From positions 186,001 through 250,000 of the forward strand of contig JAQAHH010000006.1 in the NCBI GenBank assembly GCA_030783905.1: a stretch of 64,000 nucleotides of DNA, written 5' to 3'. Positions 20,545 through 29,689 of this stretch are shown here, piece by piece. This stretch comes from Bisgaard Taxon 45. Its GTDB lineage: Bacteria > Pseudomonadota > Gammaproteobacteria > Enterobacterales > Pasteurellaceae. Within the stretch, counting starts at the first letter, position 1. Every line of letters starts with the position of its first letter. A program made the translations under genes and the position numbers. The notes under the pieces are model-generated. The model worked only from the letters and a program-made list of their open reading frames with translations. It made no database searches and was not told where the DNA came from.

Positions 20545-23061
20545 TTATGACATCGCTAGTCGACTGTGGAATGGTACGATTTTTACGCCATTCTCTTGTA
20601 ATAATAATTGATAGAACTGCGGATAGTTGAAATCGCGCTGTACAATTTTATACGGATTGTTATTTTCATCCAAGCCTGAAGACTGATAAATGTGGTTAAT
20701 CTCCAAAATCTTCTTTTCTTTTTGTCCATCGCAGTTACGGTAAATCTCGATGCGATTGGCTTCATCTAAAATATAGACATTAAAGGAACCATCAGAATTA
20801 TCTTCAAAGAAAAATTGTAAAAACCCCTCGCTAGCAAAGTGATCAATCTCTGGGGGATAGGTCCGTGAGGTATCGGGTAAAGCGCTCTCTTTTTCTTCCA
20901 CTTCAGTTTGTAGCGCGGTGTCAAATCCAATGGCATTGAGTTCTTCATTTGAATGAATTTCTTGTAAACTGATTCCTCGTTCTTCAAAGAAAAACTGCCA
21001 GTTTTTACCTGCTACACGCAATAAATTGTTTTGTGGTGGAAGCGCATCACCAATTTGGATACTAATACAGCGATTGATTAAGGCGGTGACAATATTACTC
21101 AAGGTTCGACGGTAGCGATGGCTATAAGAAAATACTTGAATCAATTTGGGTGAAGGGGCACCGCGATGAATTTTATTTGACAGCACCTTCAAGGCTAACA
21201 AAATTGCATTCGGTCCTTCAAAATGTAAGGTTCTGATTTCATTCCAAAGATTACGATAAGTAATATCGATACTGCCGACTAAACTTTCTTCTTTCGGTCC
21301 GAAGCTAAATAAATCACTGGCTTGGATGCGAGATTTGGCTTGGGTAATTTTTTTGGTCGGATCAACAGTTAAGTTCACCGCCACAATTAAGCTCCGAATT
21401 TCGCAGGCATGAGTTAAATCCTCATTGGTCACAGAGGAAACCGTGACCGGAAACGAGAGACGTAAATCGGTGACAAAATGCCGCAAGGTTGTTAAGGACA
21501 CGTTGGGACTAATAATGTGTAAGTCAGTATTGGCGGTGAGAATACGATTAAAATACGCCCAAGCGACCAGTTTGTTTAAACTTTCACTGTATTCGGTATA
21601 ACGTTTTTGCACAAAGCCGGCAACACTCGGTGTTTGATTCACCACATACCAGCCATCTTTAAACGTTTTACTGCCTTTGACTTCAAAAAACAGCAAGTTT
21701 TTCTCTGATAAATTGAGTGAAATTTGTGGGTTAAGTAAGGTAATCTTACCGGGTAATTCTTCAAAGGCGGTATAAAGTTTACGTGTAAGTACACTGATAT
21801 CTTGTGGCATGATACTCGAGTTTACTTTATGCTTGCGAGCAAAGGCCACTAAGTTACGGTAACTGAGCATTAAGAATTTAATTAAGCTGTTATGGGCTTT
21901 TTTGACTTGTTTGATTTTCCAGTTAGCGCGTTGATTCAATTCTTCAATTAAGGCATCCGACCAATTCCATTCTTGGATAAGTGTTTGTAAAAGTCGTAAG
22001 CGCCAATTATTTTTTGCATTGGGATCTTGCCAACACATCCCCTCGGTGGCTTTTAAGTAAACACTACGACGAACAAAGCCTAACCGTTTGAATTCTTTTT
22101 GTTTCGTGAGGTAGCGTGTCGCACGTTGCAACATTGCTAAATACGGATCAAAATGGTGAGTAGGATTGAGTTTGCCAGTTAATAATTCTTCTTTAAATTG
22201 ACGCGCGATTAAATAGGTATTGGGGTATTCTGATGAATAAGTTTCCAACAGTACGATCTTAATCACCGATTTATACGGGGCATCAATGCCCTTGTAAAGT
22301 TGCCATAAACTGGCACCAAAATATTCATTGGCAGAAAGTTGTCCTAAACCACCGAAATCAACCCAATCGTCAAGACACAGTTGTTGGGTACGCACTAAAC
22401 GTTCAACTTCACTTTCATAATTTTCTTCTTGTTCGATTAATAAATGTAACCAGAGTAATGGTTTGCCTGCTAATCGAATCACAGAACGATAGAACTCGTC
22501 CAGCAATAACATATATTGGGCTGAACCACAGTTTTCTGCTGTTAAAGGTTCAGCATAACGAAAGCAGCGGAACCGCTTTTGATCCATTAAATAAAAATTG
22601 ACTTCAATATTAAATTGTTTTGCCCAATTTTTTAATAAATGGGTTTTACGTTGTAAGGCTTCTTTTTCTTTAGCGCTTAAATCGTCACGATGGCAGACCC
22701 AAGTATCTAAATCTGATTTTGGTGTTTGTGAAATAGATGCGATGCTACCCATCACATAGACCCCTAAAATAGCGTTGGTGCTACGGTAAGAAAAGGACGG
22801 GAGCAGTGGCCGGTTAGCATCTAAACTCGGCACCGTATTGAGCAGATATTGTTTTTGATAGGGGGAAATAACAAAGTCAGCAATCCCTACTGGCGCGTCA
22901 GCAACATAGCCAGGGAGATTCGGGTGGTTAATATGTAATAATAACGTAAGTAATTGAAAAACGTGCTGAAATTCGTCAGAAGAACCAGATAATGCGCGCT
23001 CGATACGTAGCTTATCTAAATACTCCACTTTCTTTTGGGCACTAAAGAGATCGTAATTCAA
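20545..23061 (-). CDS. cyaA: Adenylate cyclase, class I
   Basis: Makes cAMP for CRP. The 838 residues match enterobacterial class I cyclases: an N-terminal catalytic half (about 1-540) with the nucleotidyltransferase-like GVYVMGSIASISQTPKSDLDTWVCH (its Gly-Ser and Asp-x-Asp are catalytic), and a C-terminal regulatory half that in E. coli responds to the phosphorylated glucose EIIA. Translation starts at TTG, as in E. coli cyaA, where the weak start limits synthesis. The ribosome site is also weak. narP follows after 16 bp. Divergent from hemC across 142 bp. Confidence 0.95.
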   Translation of the reverse strand: MNYDLFSAQKKVEYLDKLRIERALSGSSDEFQHVFQLLTLLLHINHPNLPGYVADAPVGIADFVISPYQKQYLLNTVPSLDANRPLLPSFSYRSTNAILGVYVMGSIASISQTPKSDLDTWVCHRDDLSAKEKEALQRKTHLLKNWAKQFNIEVNFYLMDQKRFRCFRYAEPLTAENCGSAQYMLLLDEFYRSVIRLAGKPLLWLHLLIEQEENYESEVERLVRTQQLCLDDWVDFGGLGQLSANEYFGASLWQLYKGIDAPYKSVIKIVLLETYSSEYPNTYLIARQFKEELLTGKLNPTHHFDPYLAMLQRATRYLTKQKEFKRLGFVRRSVYLKATEGMCWQDPNAKNNWRLRLLQTLIQEWNWSDALIEELNQRANWKIKQVKKAHNSLIKFLMLSYRNLVAFARKHKVNSSIMPQDISVLTRKLYTAFEELPGKITLLNPQISLNLSEKNLLFFEVKGSKTFKDGWYVVNQTPSVAGFVQKRYTEYSESLNKLVAWAYFNRILTANTDLHIISPNVSLTTLRHFVTDLRLSFPVTVSSVTNEDLTHACEIRSLIVAVNLTVDPTKKITQAKSRIQASDLFSFGPKEESLVGSIDITYRNLWNEIRTLHFEGPNAILLALKVLSNKIHRGAPSPKLIQVFSYSHRYRRTLSNIVTALINRCISIQIGDALPPQNNLLRVAGKNWQFFFEERGISLQEIHSNEELNAIGFDTALQTEVEEKESALPDTSRTYPPEIDHFASEGFLQFFFEDNSDGSFNVYILDEANRIEIYRNCDGQKEKKILEINHIYQSSGLDENNNPYKIVQRDFNYPQFYQLLLQENGVKIVPFHSRLAMS

Positions 23062-23151
23062 ATGCTATTCCACTCACAGATATGACGAGATTCACTTCAC
23101 CTCAGTACTCTAACACTTGGTATAACTGAAAGCAAAAAATTTAAATGGAAA

Positions 23152-23180
23152 CTGACATTTACCCCCAACAATGTTAGGAT
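23152..23180 (+). promoter_or_regulatory. Predicted sigma-70 promoter of hemC
   Basis: CTGACA (23152-23157), a 17-bp spacer, and TAGGAT (23175-23180), placed 23 bp before the hemC start. The match is 5/6 and 4/6 to consensus; it is a prediction only. Confidence 0.5.
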
Positions 23181-23203
23181 AAGAGCAAATTCTTCTACCT
23201 AAA

Positions 23204-24142
23204 ATGATAGTGATGATGACAAGAAAACGCTTGAGAATTGCGACACGTCAAAGTCCGCTTGCATTATGGCAAGCGAACTATGTGAAGGCGCGGTTGGAAA
23301 AAAAGCATACAGACTTAGTGGTCGAACTTGTGCCGATGATGACAAAAGGCGATGTGATTTTAGATACACCACTGGCTAAAATGGGGGGGAAAGGACTCTT
23401 TGTAAAAGAGTTAGAACATGCTTTACTGGAAGGCCGTGCAGATATTGCAGTGCATTCAATGAAAGATGTCCCCATGCAGTTTCCAGCGGGGTTAATGCTT
23501 AGCACGATTTGTCAGCGTGAAGATCCGCATGATGCATTCGTATCGAATTCCTACCGCACTTTCATGGACTTGCCTTCAGGCGCGGTAGTAGGCACCTCTA
23601 GCTTACGTCGTCAATGTCAGTTAAAGCAGTTACGTCCTGATCTGTGCATTCATTCACTGCGTGGCAATGTGGGGACACGCTTAGCAAAATTAGATAACGG
23701 TGATTATGATGCCATTATTTTGGCTGCAGCGGGTCTCATTCGTTTAGGGCAACAACAACGTATCACTTCTTTGATTGATGTCACCCAATGTTTGCCTGCA
23801 GTAGGGCAAGGCGCCGTTGGCATTGAATGTCGTCAAGAGGCAGAAATTGAGCGACTGTTAGCCCCTTTAGCGGATCCGGAGACTACCGCTTGTGTATTGG
23901 CTGAACGTGCGATGAATCGGCATTTACAAGGGGGATGTCAGGTGCCCATTGCAGGTTATGCGATTATCGAAGAGGGACAGCTCTTTTTGCGTGCTTTAGT
24001 GGGCGAGGTAGAGGGTTCCCGTATTCTTCGTGCCGAAGGACGGGGGGCAATTGAGGATGCCGAAAGAGTAGGTATTCAAGTGGCAGAAAAACTTTTACAG
24101 CAAGGCGCAGATAAGATCTTGCAAACACTTTATTCAAACTAA
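23204..24142 (+). CDS. hemC: Porphobilinogen deaminase (hydroxymethylbilane synthase)
   Basis: Joins four porphobilinogens into hydroxymethylbilane. The 312 residues show [14 protein letters not shown] near the N-terminus, the [13 protein letters not shown] and [10 protein letters not shown] blocks, and Cys245 in [12 protein letters not shown], which binds the dipyrromethane cofactor. The start could be at 23204 or at either of the close ATGs at 23213 and 23216; no clear ribosome site decides. First gene of hemC-hemD-hemX-hemY. An uptake signal at 23553 and a run of seven G near 23393 lie in the gene. Confidence 0.96.
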   Translation: MIVMMTRKRLRIATRQSPLALWQANYVKARLEKKHTDLVVELVPMMTKGDVILDTPLAKMGGKGLFVKELEHALLEGRADIAVHSMKDVPMQFPAGLMLSTICQREDPHDAFVSNSYRTFMDLPSGAVVGTSSLRRQCQLKQLRPDLCIHSLRGNVGTRLAKLDNGDYDAIILAAAGLIRLGQQQRITSLIDVTQCLPAVGQGAVGIECRQEAEIERLLAPLADPETTACVLAERAMNRHLQGGCQVPIAGYAIIEEGQLFLRALVGEVEGSRILRAEGRGAIEDAERVGIQVAEKLLQQGADKILQTLYSN

Positions 24143-24158
24143 GGAAGGGAAGAATAAA

Positions 24159-24905
24159 ATGGCGGTATTAGTCACTCGACCTGATGTGCGAGGTGCACAG
24201 TTAACAGAGATGTTGATTCAAGCGGGAATCTTTGCTATTCATTTACCGCTCTTTACGATCGAAACAGGACGAGAATTGAATGACCTACCGAACAAACTGT
24301 CGCAACTTAAAGCGGGCGATTATGTTTTTGCGGTATCAAAACATGCAGTACAGCATGCCGTAGACACCTTGAAGAAGACCGGATTTTCTTGGCGAACCGA
24401 TTTAGTGTATTTGGCGGTAGGTCAGCGCAGTGCTGAATTTTTTGCCAGTCAAATTGAACGTGCAGTACTTTATCCTTATCGACAGGAAAGTAGCGAAGGC
24501 GTATTGGCACTGGAGGTCATGCAAAATTTGGCAGAAAAACACGTTTTAATTTTACGTGGTAATGGGGGACGTGAGTATTTTTCTGAGCAGGCGCAATTAC
24601 GTGGCGCCAAAGTGGACGCACTCGAATGTTACCAGCGTGTGCCTACTGCCTACAATAATGCTGAGCAAATCAGTATTTGTAAGCGGGCTGGCATTAATCG
24701 GCTTGTGATTAGCAGTGCAGAAATTTTACAGTATCTGGTGGATTTTGTGCCAGAAAGTGAACATAATTGGCTAAAAAATTGTCAGTTGGTGACAGTAAGT
24801 CAGCGTATTGCCAATTTAGCCAAACAATTAGGTTGGCGTGATGTGGTGGTTTCACCTCGAGCAGATAATGTGCATTTACTTAAAACATTGCTGTCTGCGG
24901 ACTAA
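24159..24905 (+). CDS. hemD: Uroporphyrinogen-III synthase
   Basis: Cyclises hydroxymethylbilane with inversion of ring D to uroporphyrinogen III. The 248 residues are at family length; sequence conservation in this family is low, but VLVTRPDVRGAQLTEML at the N-terminus, FAVSKHAVQHAV, LILRGNGGREYF and LVISSAEILQYLV fit the two-domain HemD fold. An AAGGAAGGG ribosome site precedes the ATG, 16 bp after hemC. hemX follows after 40 bp. Confidence 0.92.
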   Translation: MAVLVTRPDVRGAQLTEMLIQAGIFAIHLPLFTIETGRELNDLPNKLSQLKAGDYVFAVSKHAVQHAVDTLKKTGFSWRTDLVYLAVGQRSAEFFASQIERAVLYPYRQESSEGVLALEVMQNLAEKHVLILRGNGGREYFSEQAQLRGAKVDALECYQRVPTAYNNAEQISICKRAGINRLVISSAEILQYLVDFVPESEHNWLKNCQLVTVSQRIANLAKQLGWRDVVVSPRADNVHLLKTLLSAD

Positions 24906-24945
24906 CTTGTGTTGAATTCTAATGATCATAAAGGAAATGGGTATT

Positions 24946-26376
24946 ATGGCTGAAAATAAAATAACCTCTTCTGAAAGCAGTACTGTACCGAAAAATGAGG
25001 GGAGTACAGATAAGAAAAAGACCAGTGGAAAAGTCACGGTAGATCCAAAAGAACAGGCGGTGGCGCAAGATGCGCCTGCTACGCAGACGGAAAGCGCGAA
25101 AAACGAGACAGCAGAGAAAAAGGATGCAGGCAAAATGCGAGATGAAATGAAAGACAGTGTAAAAGAACCGGTGAAACCGCCTGTGAAAGAACCTGCTAAG
25201 CAAGCAACATCAGCATTGAATAACCCCGCTGAAACGGTCGTTGTGAAGAAAAGTGGCGGTAGTGGTTTAGCGTTACTGGCATTATTGGTTGCGCTTGGTC
25301 TTGGTGGTGCAGGCTATTATTTTGGTTTACAGCAAGTCGATAACATTCAGCAGCAACTCACCGCACTTAAACAGCAAACTGCCAATATCACACTAGCAAA
25401 AGAAGATCTTCCAACATTTGAACAAGAGCGTCAGCAAATGAGTCAATTAATGCGTGACGTGCGTGATAATGAAGAAAAACTGCAGCACTTAGAAAAAGCA
25501 CTTGCAACCAAAGAGCAAGCGCTGTCTGTATTACAAAATCAAGTGAATCGCATCAGCGCAGCAGCGCAACAACAACAGCCAAATGATTGGTTATTGTCGG
25601 AAGCGGATTTCCTATTAAATAATGCATTACGTAAGTTAGTTCTGGATAATGACGTTGATACGGGGATTGCTTTGCTGAAAATCGCAGATGAAACCTTGGA
25701 AAAAATGTCAGATCTACGGGTTAGTACAGTGCGTGCCGCGATTAATAATGATTTAAAACAATTATTGGCAGTGAATAATGTCGATCAAAATGTCATCATG
25801 CAACGCTTATCACAACTGGCCAATAGCATTGATGAATTGACTGTATTGGATGTGAATTTTGATGCAGTGAATAATGAAAAACTTACGGATTCGTTAGAGG
25901 ATTGGAAAGAAAACGCAGAAAAAAGTGCGACTTCTTTCTTAAATCACTTTATTCGTATTACGCCAAGAAATACCAGTGATAAAGTGTTATTAGCACCAAA
26001 TCAGGATATTTATTTACGTGAAAATATCCGTTTGCGTTTACAAATTGCGATTATGGCAGTACCACGCCAGCAAGATGAATTGTATAAACAATCACTAGAA
26101 ACCGTTGCTTCTTGGATCAGAAGTTATTTTGATACCAATTCAGAGGTGGCACAAAACTTCTTGAAAACACTAGATGAATTGGCAGAGCAATCTATTTATG
26201 TGGATGTGCCGACCCAATTACAAAGTCTCAATGCGTTGGACAAATTACTGGCTAGACCTTCACAAGATGTCAAAAAAATTGAACTTTCTGTGGATAAGGC
26301 ATTAGTTGAGGAACAAACCGACAGTCATCCAACGGGTAGTGCACCGAGTGAATCTCCAACCAAAGAGCAACAGTAG
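24946..26376 (+). CDS. hemX: HemX family inner-membrane protein
   Basis: Member of the HemX family, long annotated as uroporphyrinogen methyltransferase but without clear enzymatic motifs. The start at 24946 (MAENKITSSE) has an AAGGA ribosome site; 476 residues. Residues 1-100 are a low-complexity tail rich in Lys, Glu, Pro and Thr; one helix follows (about 105-125, GLALLALLVALGLGGAGYYFG), then a coiled coil (about 130-215) and a helical periplasmic domain. The single-helix topology and Lys-rich cytoplasmic tail are clear. It lies between hemD and hemY as in enterobacteria. Function remains uncertain. Confidence 0.9.
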   Translation: MAENKITSSESSTVPKNEGSTDKKKTSGKVTVDPKEQAVAQDAPATQTESAKNETAEKKDAGKMRDEMKDSVKEPVKPPVKEPAKQATSALNNPAETVVVKKSGGSGLALLALLVALGLGGAGYYFGLQQVDNIQQQLTALKQQTANITLAKEDLPTFEQERQQMSQLMRDVRDNEEKLQHLEKALATKEQALSVLQNQVNRISAAAQQQQPNDWLLSEADFLLNNALRKLVLDNDVDTGIALLKIADETLEKMSDLRVSTVRAAINNDLKQLLAVNNVDQNVIMQRLSQLANSIDELTVLDVNFDAVNNEKLTDSLEDWKENAEKSATSFLNHFIRITPRNTSDKVLLAPNQDIYLRENIRLRLQIAIMAVPRQQDELYKQSLETVASWIRSYFDTNSEVAQNFLKTLDELAEQSIYVDVPTQLQSLNALDKLLARPSQDVKKIELSVDKALVEEQTDSHPTGSAPSESPTKEQQ

Positions 26377-26388
26377 AGGAAATAGATT

Positions 26389-27657
26389 ATGTTTAGAGTG
26401 CTATTTTTAATGCTGGTGTTACTAGCCGGTCTCATTGCAGGCCCCTATTTATCAGGTCAACAAGGCTATGTCTTGATTGAAACGAACAGTTACAACATTG
26501 AAATGTCCATTACGATGTTAGTGGTGTTTTTTGTCATTGCGATGGCCGTGATTTATGGGATTGAGGTCATTGTGACGCGTTTTTTACGTTTAAGCAGTGA
26601 TACTTATCATTGGTTTTCTCGCCGTAAACGTGCTAAAGCACAGAAACAAACCCTGGAAGGGTTGATGCGTATGAATGAGGGCGATTATTCTAAAGCAGAA
26701 AAATTAATCGGCAAAAACGCAAAACATTCAGACGAGCCAGTCTTGAACTTTATTACTGCAGCGGAAGCCGCCCAACAACGTGGTGATGAATTTTCGGCGA
26801 ACCGTTATCTCATGGAAGCAACGGAGTTAGCAGGTTCAGACAATTTAATGGTTGAATTAGCGAGAACGCGCATTTTATTACAACAAGGTAAATTACCCGC
26901 TGCACGCAGTTCGGTTGATAGTTTGTTGGTGATGACCAACCGTAATAAAGAAGTCTTAAAGCTTGCTGTAGAAATTTATTTAAAATCAAAGGCATATGTG
27001 GCATTAGATAAAATATTGGATCAGGTTGAAAGTGCAGAATTATATGCACCACAAGATCTGCTTCGATTGCAACGTCAAGTCGAAAATGGTTTATTAGATG
27101 AGAAAATGAATGAAGAGGGCGTGGATGGGTTATTGGCTTGGTGGCATGATCAACCGCGTAAACGTCGCAATGATCTTTCATTCAAAATAGCATTAATCCA
27201 ACGTTTAATTGACTGTAATGATCATGAAACGGCCTATGAATTGACACTGGAAACTTTGAAAAAAGTGGAAGATAAAAGCCCTGAAAATCGTTTACTCTGT
27301 ACACAAATTGCACGTTTACAACCAGAAGATAATAGTAAGTTGATTAAACTGATGGAAAAAAGGGTGAGCAAAGCCGAAGAAGGTGAGCACTGTTGTATTT
27401 ATCGTGCATTAGGGTATTTATATGTGCGTAATAATGATTTCACTCAAGCGAGCGAAGCATTTAAGCACGTTGTTGCTAATAAAGCACAGCTTGAAGCCAC
27501 TGATGTGAATATGGCGGCTTATGTGTTCGAACAAGTAGGTGAAAAGGCGTTGGCACAGCAAGTGCGTGAAGAAAGCTTAAAAGAAACCATGGCGGTTGCA
27601 TCGTTAGCTCCTTCACAAAATGCAGAAAATCACACCGCACTTTTAGAAAGTAAATAA
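26389..27657 (+). CDS. hemY: HemY family membrane protein with TPR repeats
   Basis: HemY of the gammaproteobacterial type (not the protoporphyrinogen oxidase of the same name). The 422 residues start with two hydrophobic segments (about 1-22 and 38-62), followed by a soluble TPR-like helical region; the signature [18 protein letters not shown] lies just after the second helix. It follows hemX after 12 bp. The role is unproven; association with haem genes is conserved. An uptake signal near the 3' end encodes Thr-Ala-Leu. Confidence 0.9.
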   Translation: MFRVLFLMLVLLAGLIAGPYLSGQQGYVLIETNSYNIEMSITMLVVFFVIAMAVIYGIEVIVTRFLRLSSDTYHWFSRRKRAKAQKQTLEGLMRMNEGDYSKAEKLIGKNAKHSDEPVLNFITAAEAAQQRGDEFSANRYLMEATELAGSDNLMVELARTRILLQQGKLPAARSSVDSLLVMTNRNKEVLKLAVEIYLKSKAYVALDKILDQVESAELYAPQDLLRLQRQVENGLLDEKMNEEGVDGLLAWWHDQPRKRRNDLSFKIALIQRLIDCNDHETAYELTLETLKKVEDKSPENRLLCTQIARLQPEDNSKLIKLMEKRVSKAEEGEHCCIYRALGYLYVRNNDFTQASEAFKHVVANKAQLEATDVNMAAYVFEQVGEKALAQQVREESLKETMAVASLAPSQNAENHTALLESK

Positions 27658-27673
27658 CCAGTAGATCAGAAAA

Positions 27674-27720
27674 ACATGGCACTGAGCGGATTGGATGTCC
27701 AACGTTCAGTGCCATTTTTT
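27674..27720. terminator. Terminator between convergent hemY and recX
   Basis: A long stem, ATGGCACTGA(GCG) with (CGT)TCAGTGCCAT, followed by T6 on the plus strand and a T-rich tail on the minus strand. Confidence 0.85.
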
Positions 27721-27743
27721 ATGCGTGTTTCTCACAAATACGA

Positions 27744-28208
27744 TTAATATCCCTGATCTTCAATCTCCCCCTGACCAATATAATGGGCAAAGTGATCGGG
27801 TTTAAAGCCGTGTGAAAGCATATAGCGCCAAATTTTTTGTTTTAACTTTAAATCAGTGAGGGTCGCATATTGTGGGAATTTCTTACGTAATACCAGTAAT
27901 GCTTGAGCGTGCCAATCCAGTTCGAGTGTTTGTTCTACTTCACTGATTATGGTGGACGAAATGCCTTTAAGTTGTTGCAATTCCTGTTTGATGCGAGTTA
28001 AGCCATAACCACGTTGTGCACGATAAGTGAGGTAGTTTTCCGCAAAACGATGATCATTTTGCCAGTTTTTTTGTTGGCAAAAGGCAAGCGTGTCATCAAT
28101 TTCTTGTTCTGACAGGCCTTTTTCTTGCATTTTACAGCGAAGTTCAAATTCACTGTATTCTCGACGAGCGAGTAAACCAATTACATAATTTAAGGCAGGA
28201 GAAGGCAT
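27744..28208 (-). CDS. recX: RecA regulatory protein RecX
   Basis: Binds RecA filaments and modulates their growth. The start at 28208 (MPSPALNYVIGLLARREYSE) has an AAGAGGTT ribosome site, giving 154 residues; an in-frame extension to 28253 lacks one. Helical repeats typical of RecX are visible: YSEFELRCKMQEKGLSEQEI, NDHRFAENYLTYRAQRGYG and KQKIWRYMLSHGF. It follows recA on the same strand, separated by a hairpin, so expression may depend on read-through. Confidence 0.93.
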   Translation of the reverse strand: MPSPALNYVIGLLARREYSEFELRCKMQEKGLSEQEIDDTLAFCQQKNWQNDHRFAENYLTYRAQRGYGLTRIKQELQQLKGISSTIISEVEQTLELDWHAQALLVLRKKFPQYATLTDLKLKQKIWRYMLSHGFKPDHFAHYIGQGEIEDQGY

Positions 28209-28251
28209 GATAACGAACCTCTTATTTGTTATGTATTGAGTTGATTTGTAC

Positions 28252-28291
28252 AAAAATGCGGTGAAATTTTATTAAAAATCACCGCACTTTT
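28252..28291 (-). terminator. Hairpin after recA containing an uptake signal
   Basis: On the minus strand, AAAGTGCGGTGATTTTT ... AATTTCACCGCATTTTTG forms a stem of about 10-13 bp with a T-rich tail. One arm is an exact uptake signal (core 28281-28289) and the other a near copy. Likely attenuates transcription between recA and recX. Confidence 0.75.
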
Positions 28292-28315
28292 ATGGATTGA
28301 ACGCGTAACAGTGGA

Positions 28316-29380
28316 TTAATAATCCGTCTCTACATCCGTTGTATTTTCATTTTGTTCTGCAATATCTGCCGCGAGCACTTTTTCTGGGTTGGCTAATAAT
28401 TCATTGCGTAATTTCGTTTCTAGCGCTAGCGCTTCTTCAGGGTGTTCTTCTAGCCATTTCATTGCGTTGGCTTTACCTTGACCAATTTTCTCACCATTGT
28501 AGGCATACCAAGCCCCCGCTTTATCCACTAACTTGTGTTTCACTCCTAACTCAATCAGTTCACCGGTTTTTGAGATCCCTTGACCATAAAGAATTTGGAA
28601 ATCCACTTGACGGAATGGCGCAGCGACTTTGTTTTTCACGACTTTCACGCGAGTTTCGTTACCAATCACCTCTTCGCCGTCTTTAATGGCACCGGTACGG
28701 CGAATATCTAAACGTACAGAAGCATAGAATTTCAGCGCATTACCCCCTGTGGTGGTTTCAGGGTTACCAAACATCACACCAATTTTCATACGAATTTGGT
28801 TAATAAAGACGACTAAGCAGTTTGAGTTTTTAATTTGTCCGGTCAATTTACGTAAGGCTTGTGACATCAAACGCGCTTGTAAACCCATGTGGGAGTCACC
28901 CATTTCCCCTTCGATTTCCGCTTTTGGTGTTAAGGCTGCGACAGAGTCCACAATGATCACATCCACTGCACCGGAACGTACTAATGCATCACAAATTTCA
29001 AGGGCTTGCTCACCGTTATCTGGCTGTGACACTAATAACTCATTTACATTCACGCCTAATTTCGCCGCATAAATCGGATCTAATGCGTGTTCTGCATCAA
29101 TAAACGCGCAGGTTTTACCTTCTTTTTGTGCTTGTGCGATCACTGAAAGGGTTAAGGTGGTTTTACCGGAAGATTCTGGCCCGAAGATTTCAACAATACG
29201 TCCCATAGGTAAACCGCCAATGCCAAGTGCTACATCAAGGCTTAATGAACCTGTTGAGACCGCTTCCACATCTAAAGCTTGGGTATCACCCAATTTCATA
29301 ATTGAGCCTTTACCAAACTGTTTCTCAATTTGACCGAGTGCTGCCATGAGTGCTTTATTTTTTTCTTCTTTTGTTGCCAT
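28316..29380 (-). CDS. recA: Recombinase RecA
   Basis: Catalyses homologous strand exchange and triggers LexA self-cleavage. The 354 residues include the Walker A motif GPESSGKTT (67-75), the Walker B region ([12 protein letters not shown]), loop L1 ([10 protein letters not shown]) and loop L2 ([20 protein letters not shown]), with an acidic C-terminus. A GAGGA ribosome site lies upstream. The promoter holds an SOS box. Confidence 0.98.
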   Translation of the reverse strand: MATKEEKNKALMAALGQIEKQFGKGSIMKLGDTQALDVEAVSTGSLSLDVALGIGGLPMGRIVEIFGPESSGKTTLTLSVIAQAQKEGKTCAFIDAEHALDPIYAAKLGVNVNELLVSQPDNGEQALEICDALVRSGAVDVIIVDSVAALTPKAEIEGEMGDSHMGLQARLMSQALRKLTGQIKNSNCLVVFINQIRMKIGVMFGNPETTTGGNALKFYASVRLDIRRTGAIKDGEEVIGNETRVKVVKNKVAAPFRQVDFQILYGQGISKTGELIELGVKHKLVDKAGAWYAYNGEKIGQGKANAMKWLEEHPEEALALETKLRNELLANPEKVLAADIAEQNENTTDVETDY

Positions 29381-29421
29381 GTTTGAATCCTCAATAAAAT
29401 CATCATCAGAATTTGCCAGTT

Positions 29422-29450
29422 ATATTAACTGTATGGATAAACAGTATCAA
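29422..29450 (-). promoter_or_regulatory. recA promoter with LexA (SOS) box
   Basis: On the minus strand, TTGATA (29445-29450) and TAATAT (29422-29427) are separated by 17 bp. The spacer carries a perfect CTGT-N8-ACAG box (29429-29444), the LexA operator type of gammaproteobacteria, so bound LexA would cover both boxes. Confidence 0.85.
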
Positions 29451-29689
29451 GTGATTTTTATCAAATTTGTCTTATTTATCGCAAAATAAAATGACGTCAT
29501 CGCCTACTTCTGTCTAGTTAACGTGTGCAGTTTACTTTTTAGATCCTTGATATCCATACAAATATCAGTGGTGCAAAAAAGTACAAATTCTTTGCATTTC
29601 TGCAGCAAGATTATTAGAATCATCCGAATGTAGTGCAATATTTATAACGATTTTGTATTTATTGTAATCAGGTTAAACAAGGACAAGCT
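29451..29689. other. Intergenic region upstream of the srf locus
   Basis: The rest of the 309-bp gap between recA and srfA, which are divergent. It is AT-rich, has a 10-bp palindrome ATGACGTCAT near 29491, and ends with an AAGGAC ribosome site before srfA. It must hold the promoter of the srf genes, but no convincing -35/-10 pair or known operator could be picked out. Confidence 0.4.

Noticed and set aside
23062-23151. CRP site in the cyaA-hemC intergenic region
   Set aside because: Segments resembling TGTGA and TCACA occur but not with the right spacing; no site was called.
23393-23399. Run of seven G in hemC (and one near 37412) as phase-variable tracts
   Set aside because: The runs are short, in genes where switching makes little sense (haem synthesis), and both genes are in frame; no other simple repeats support phase variation.
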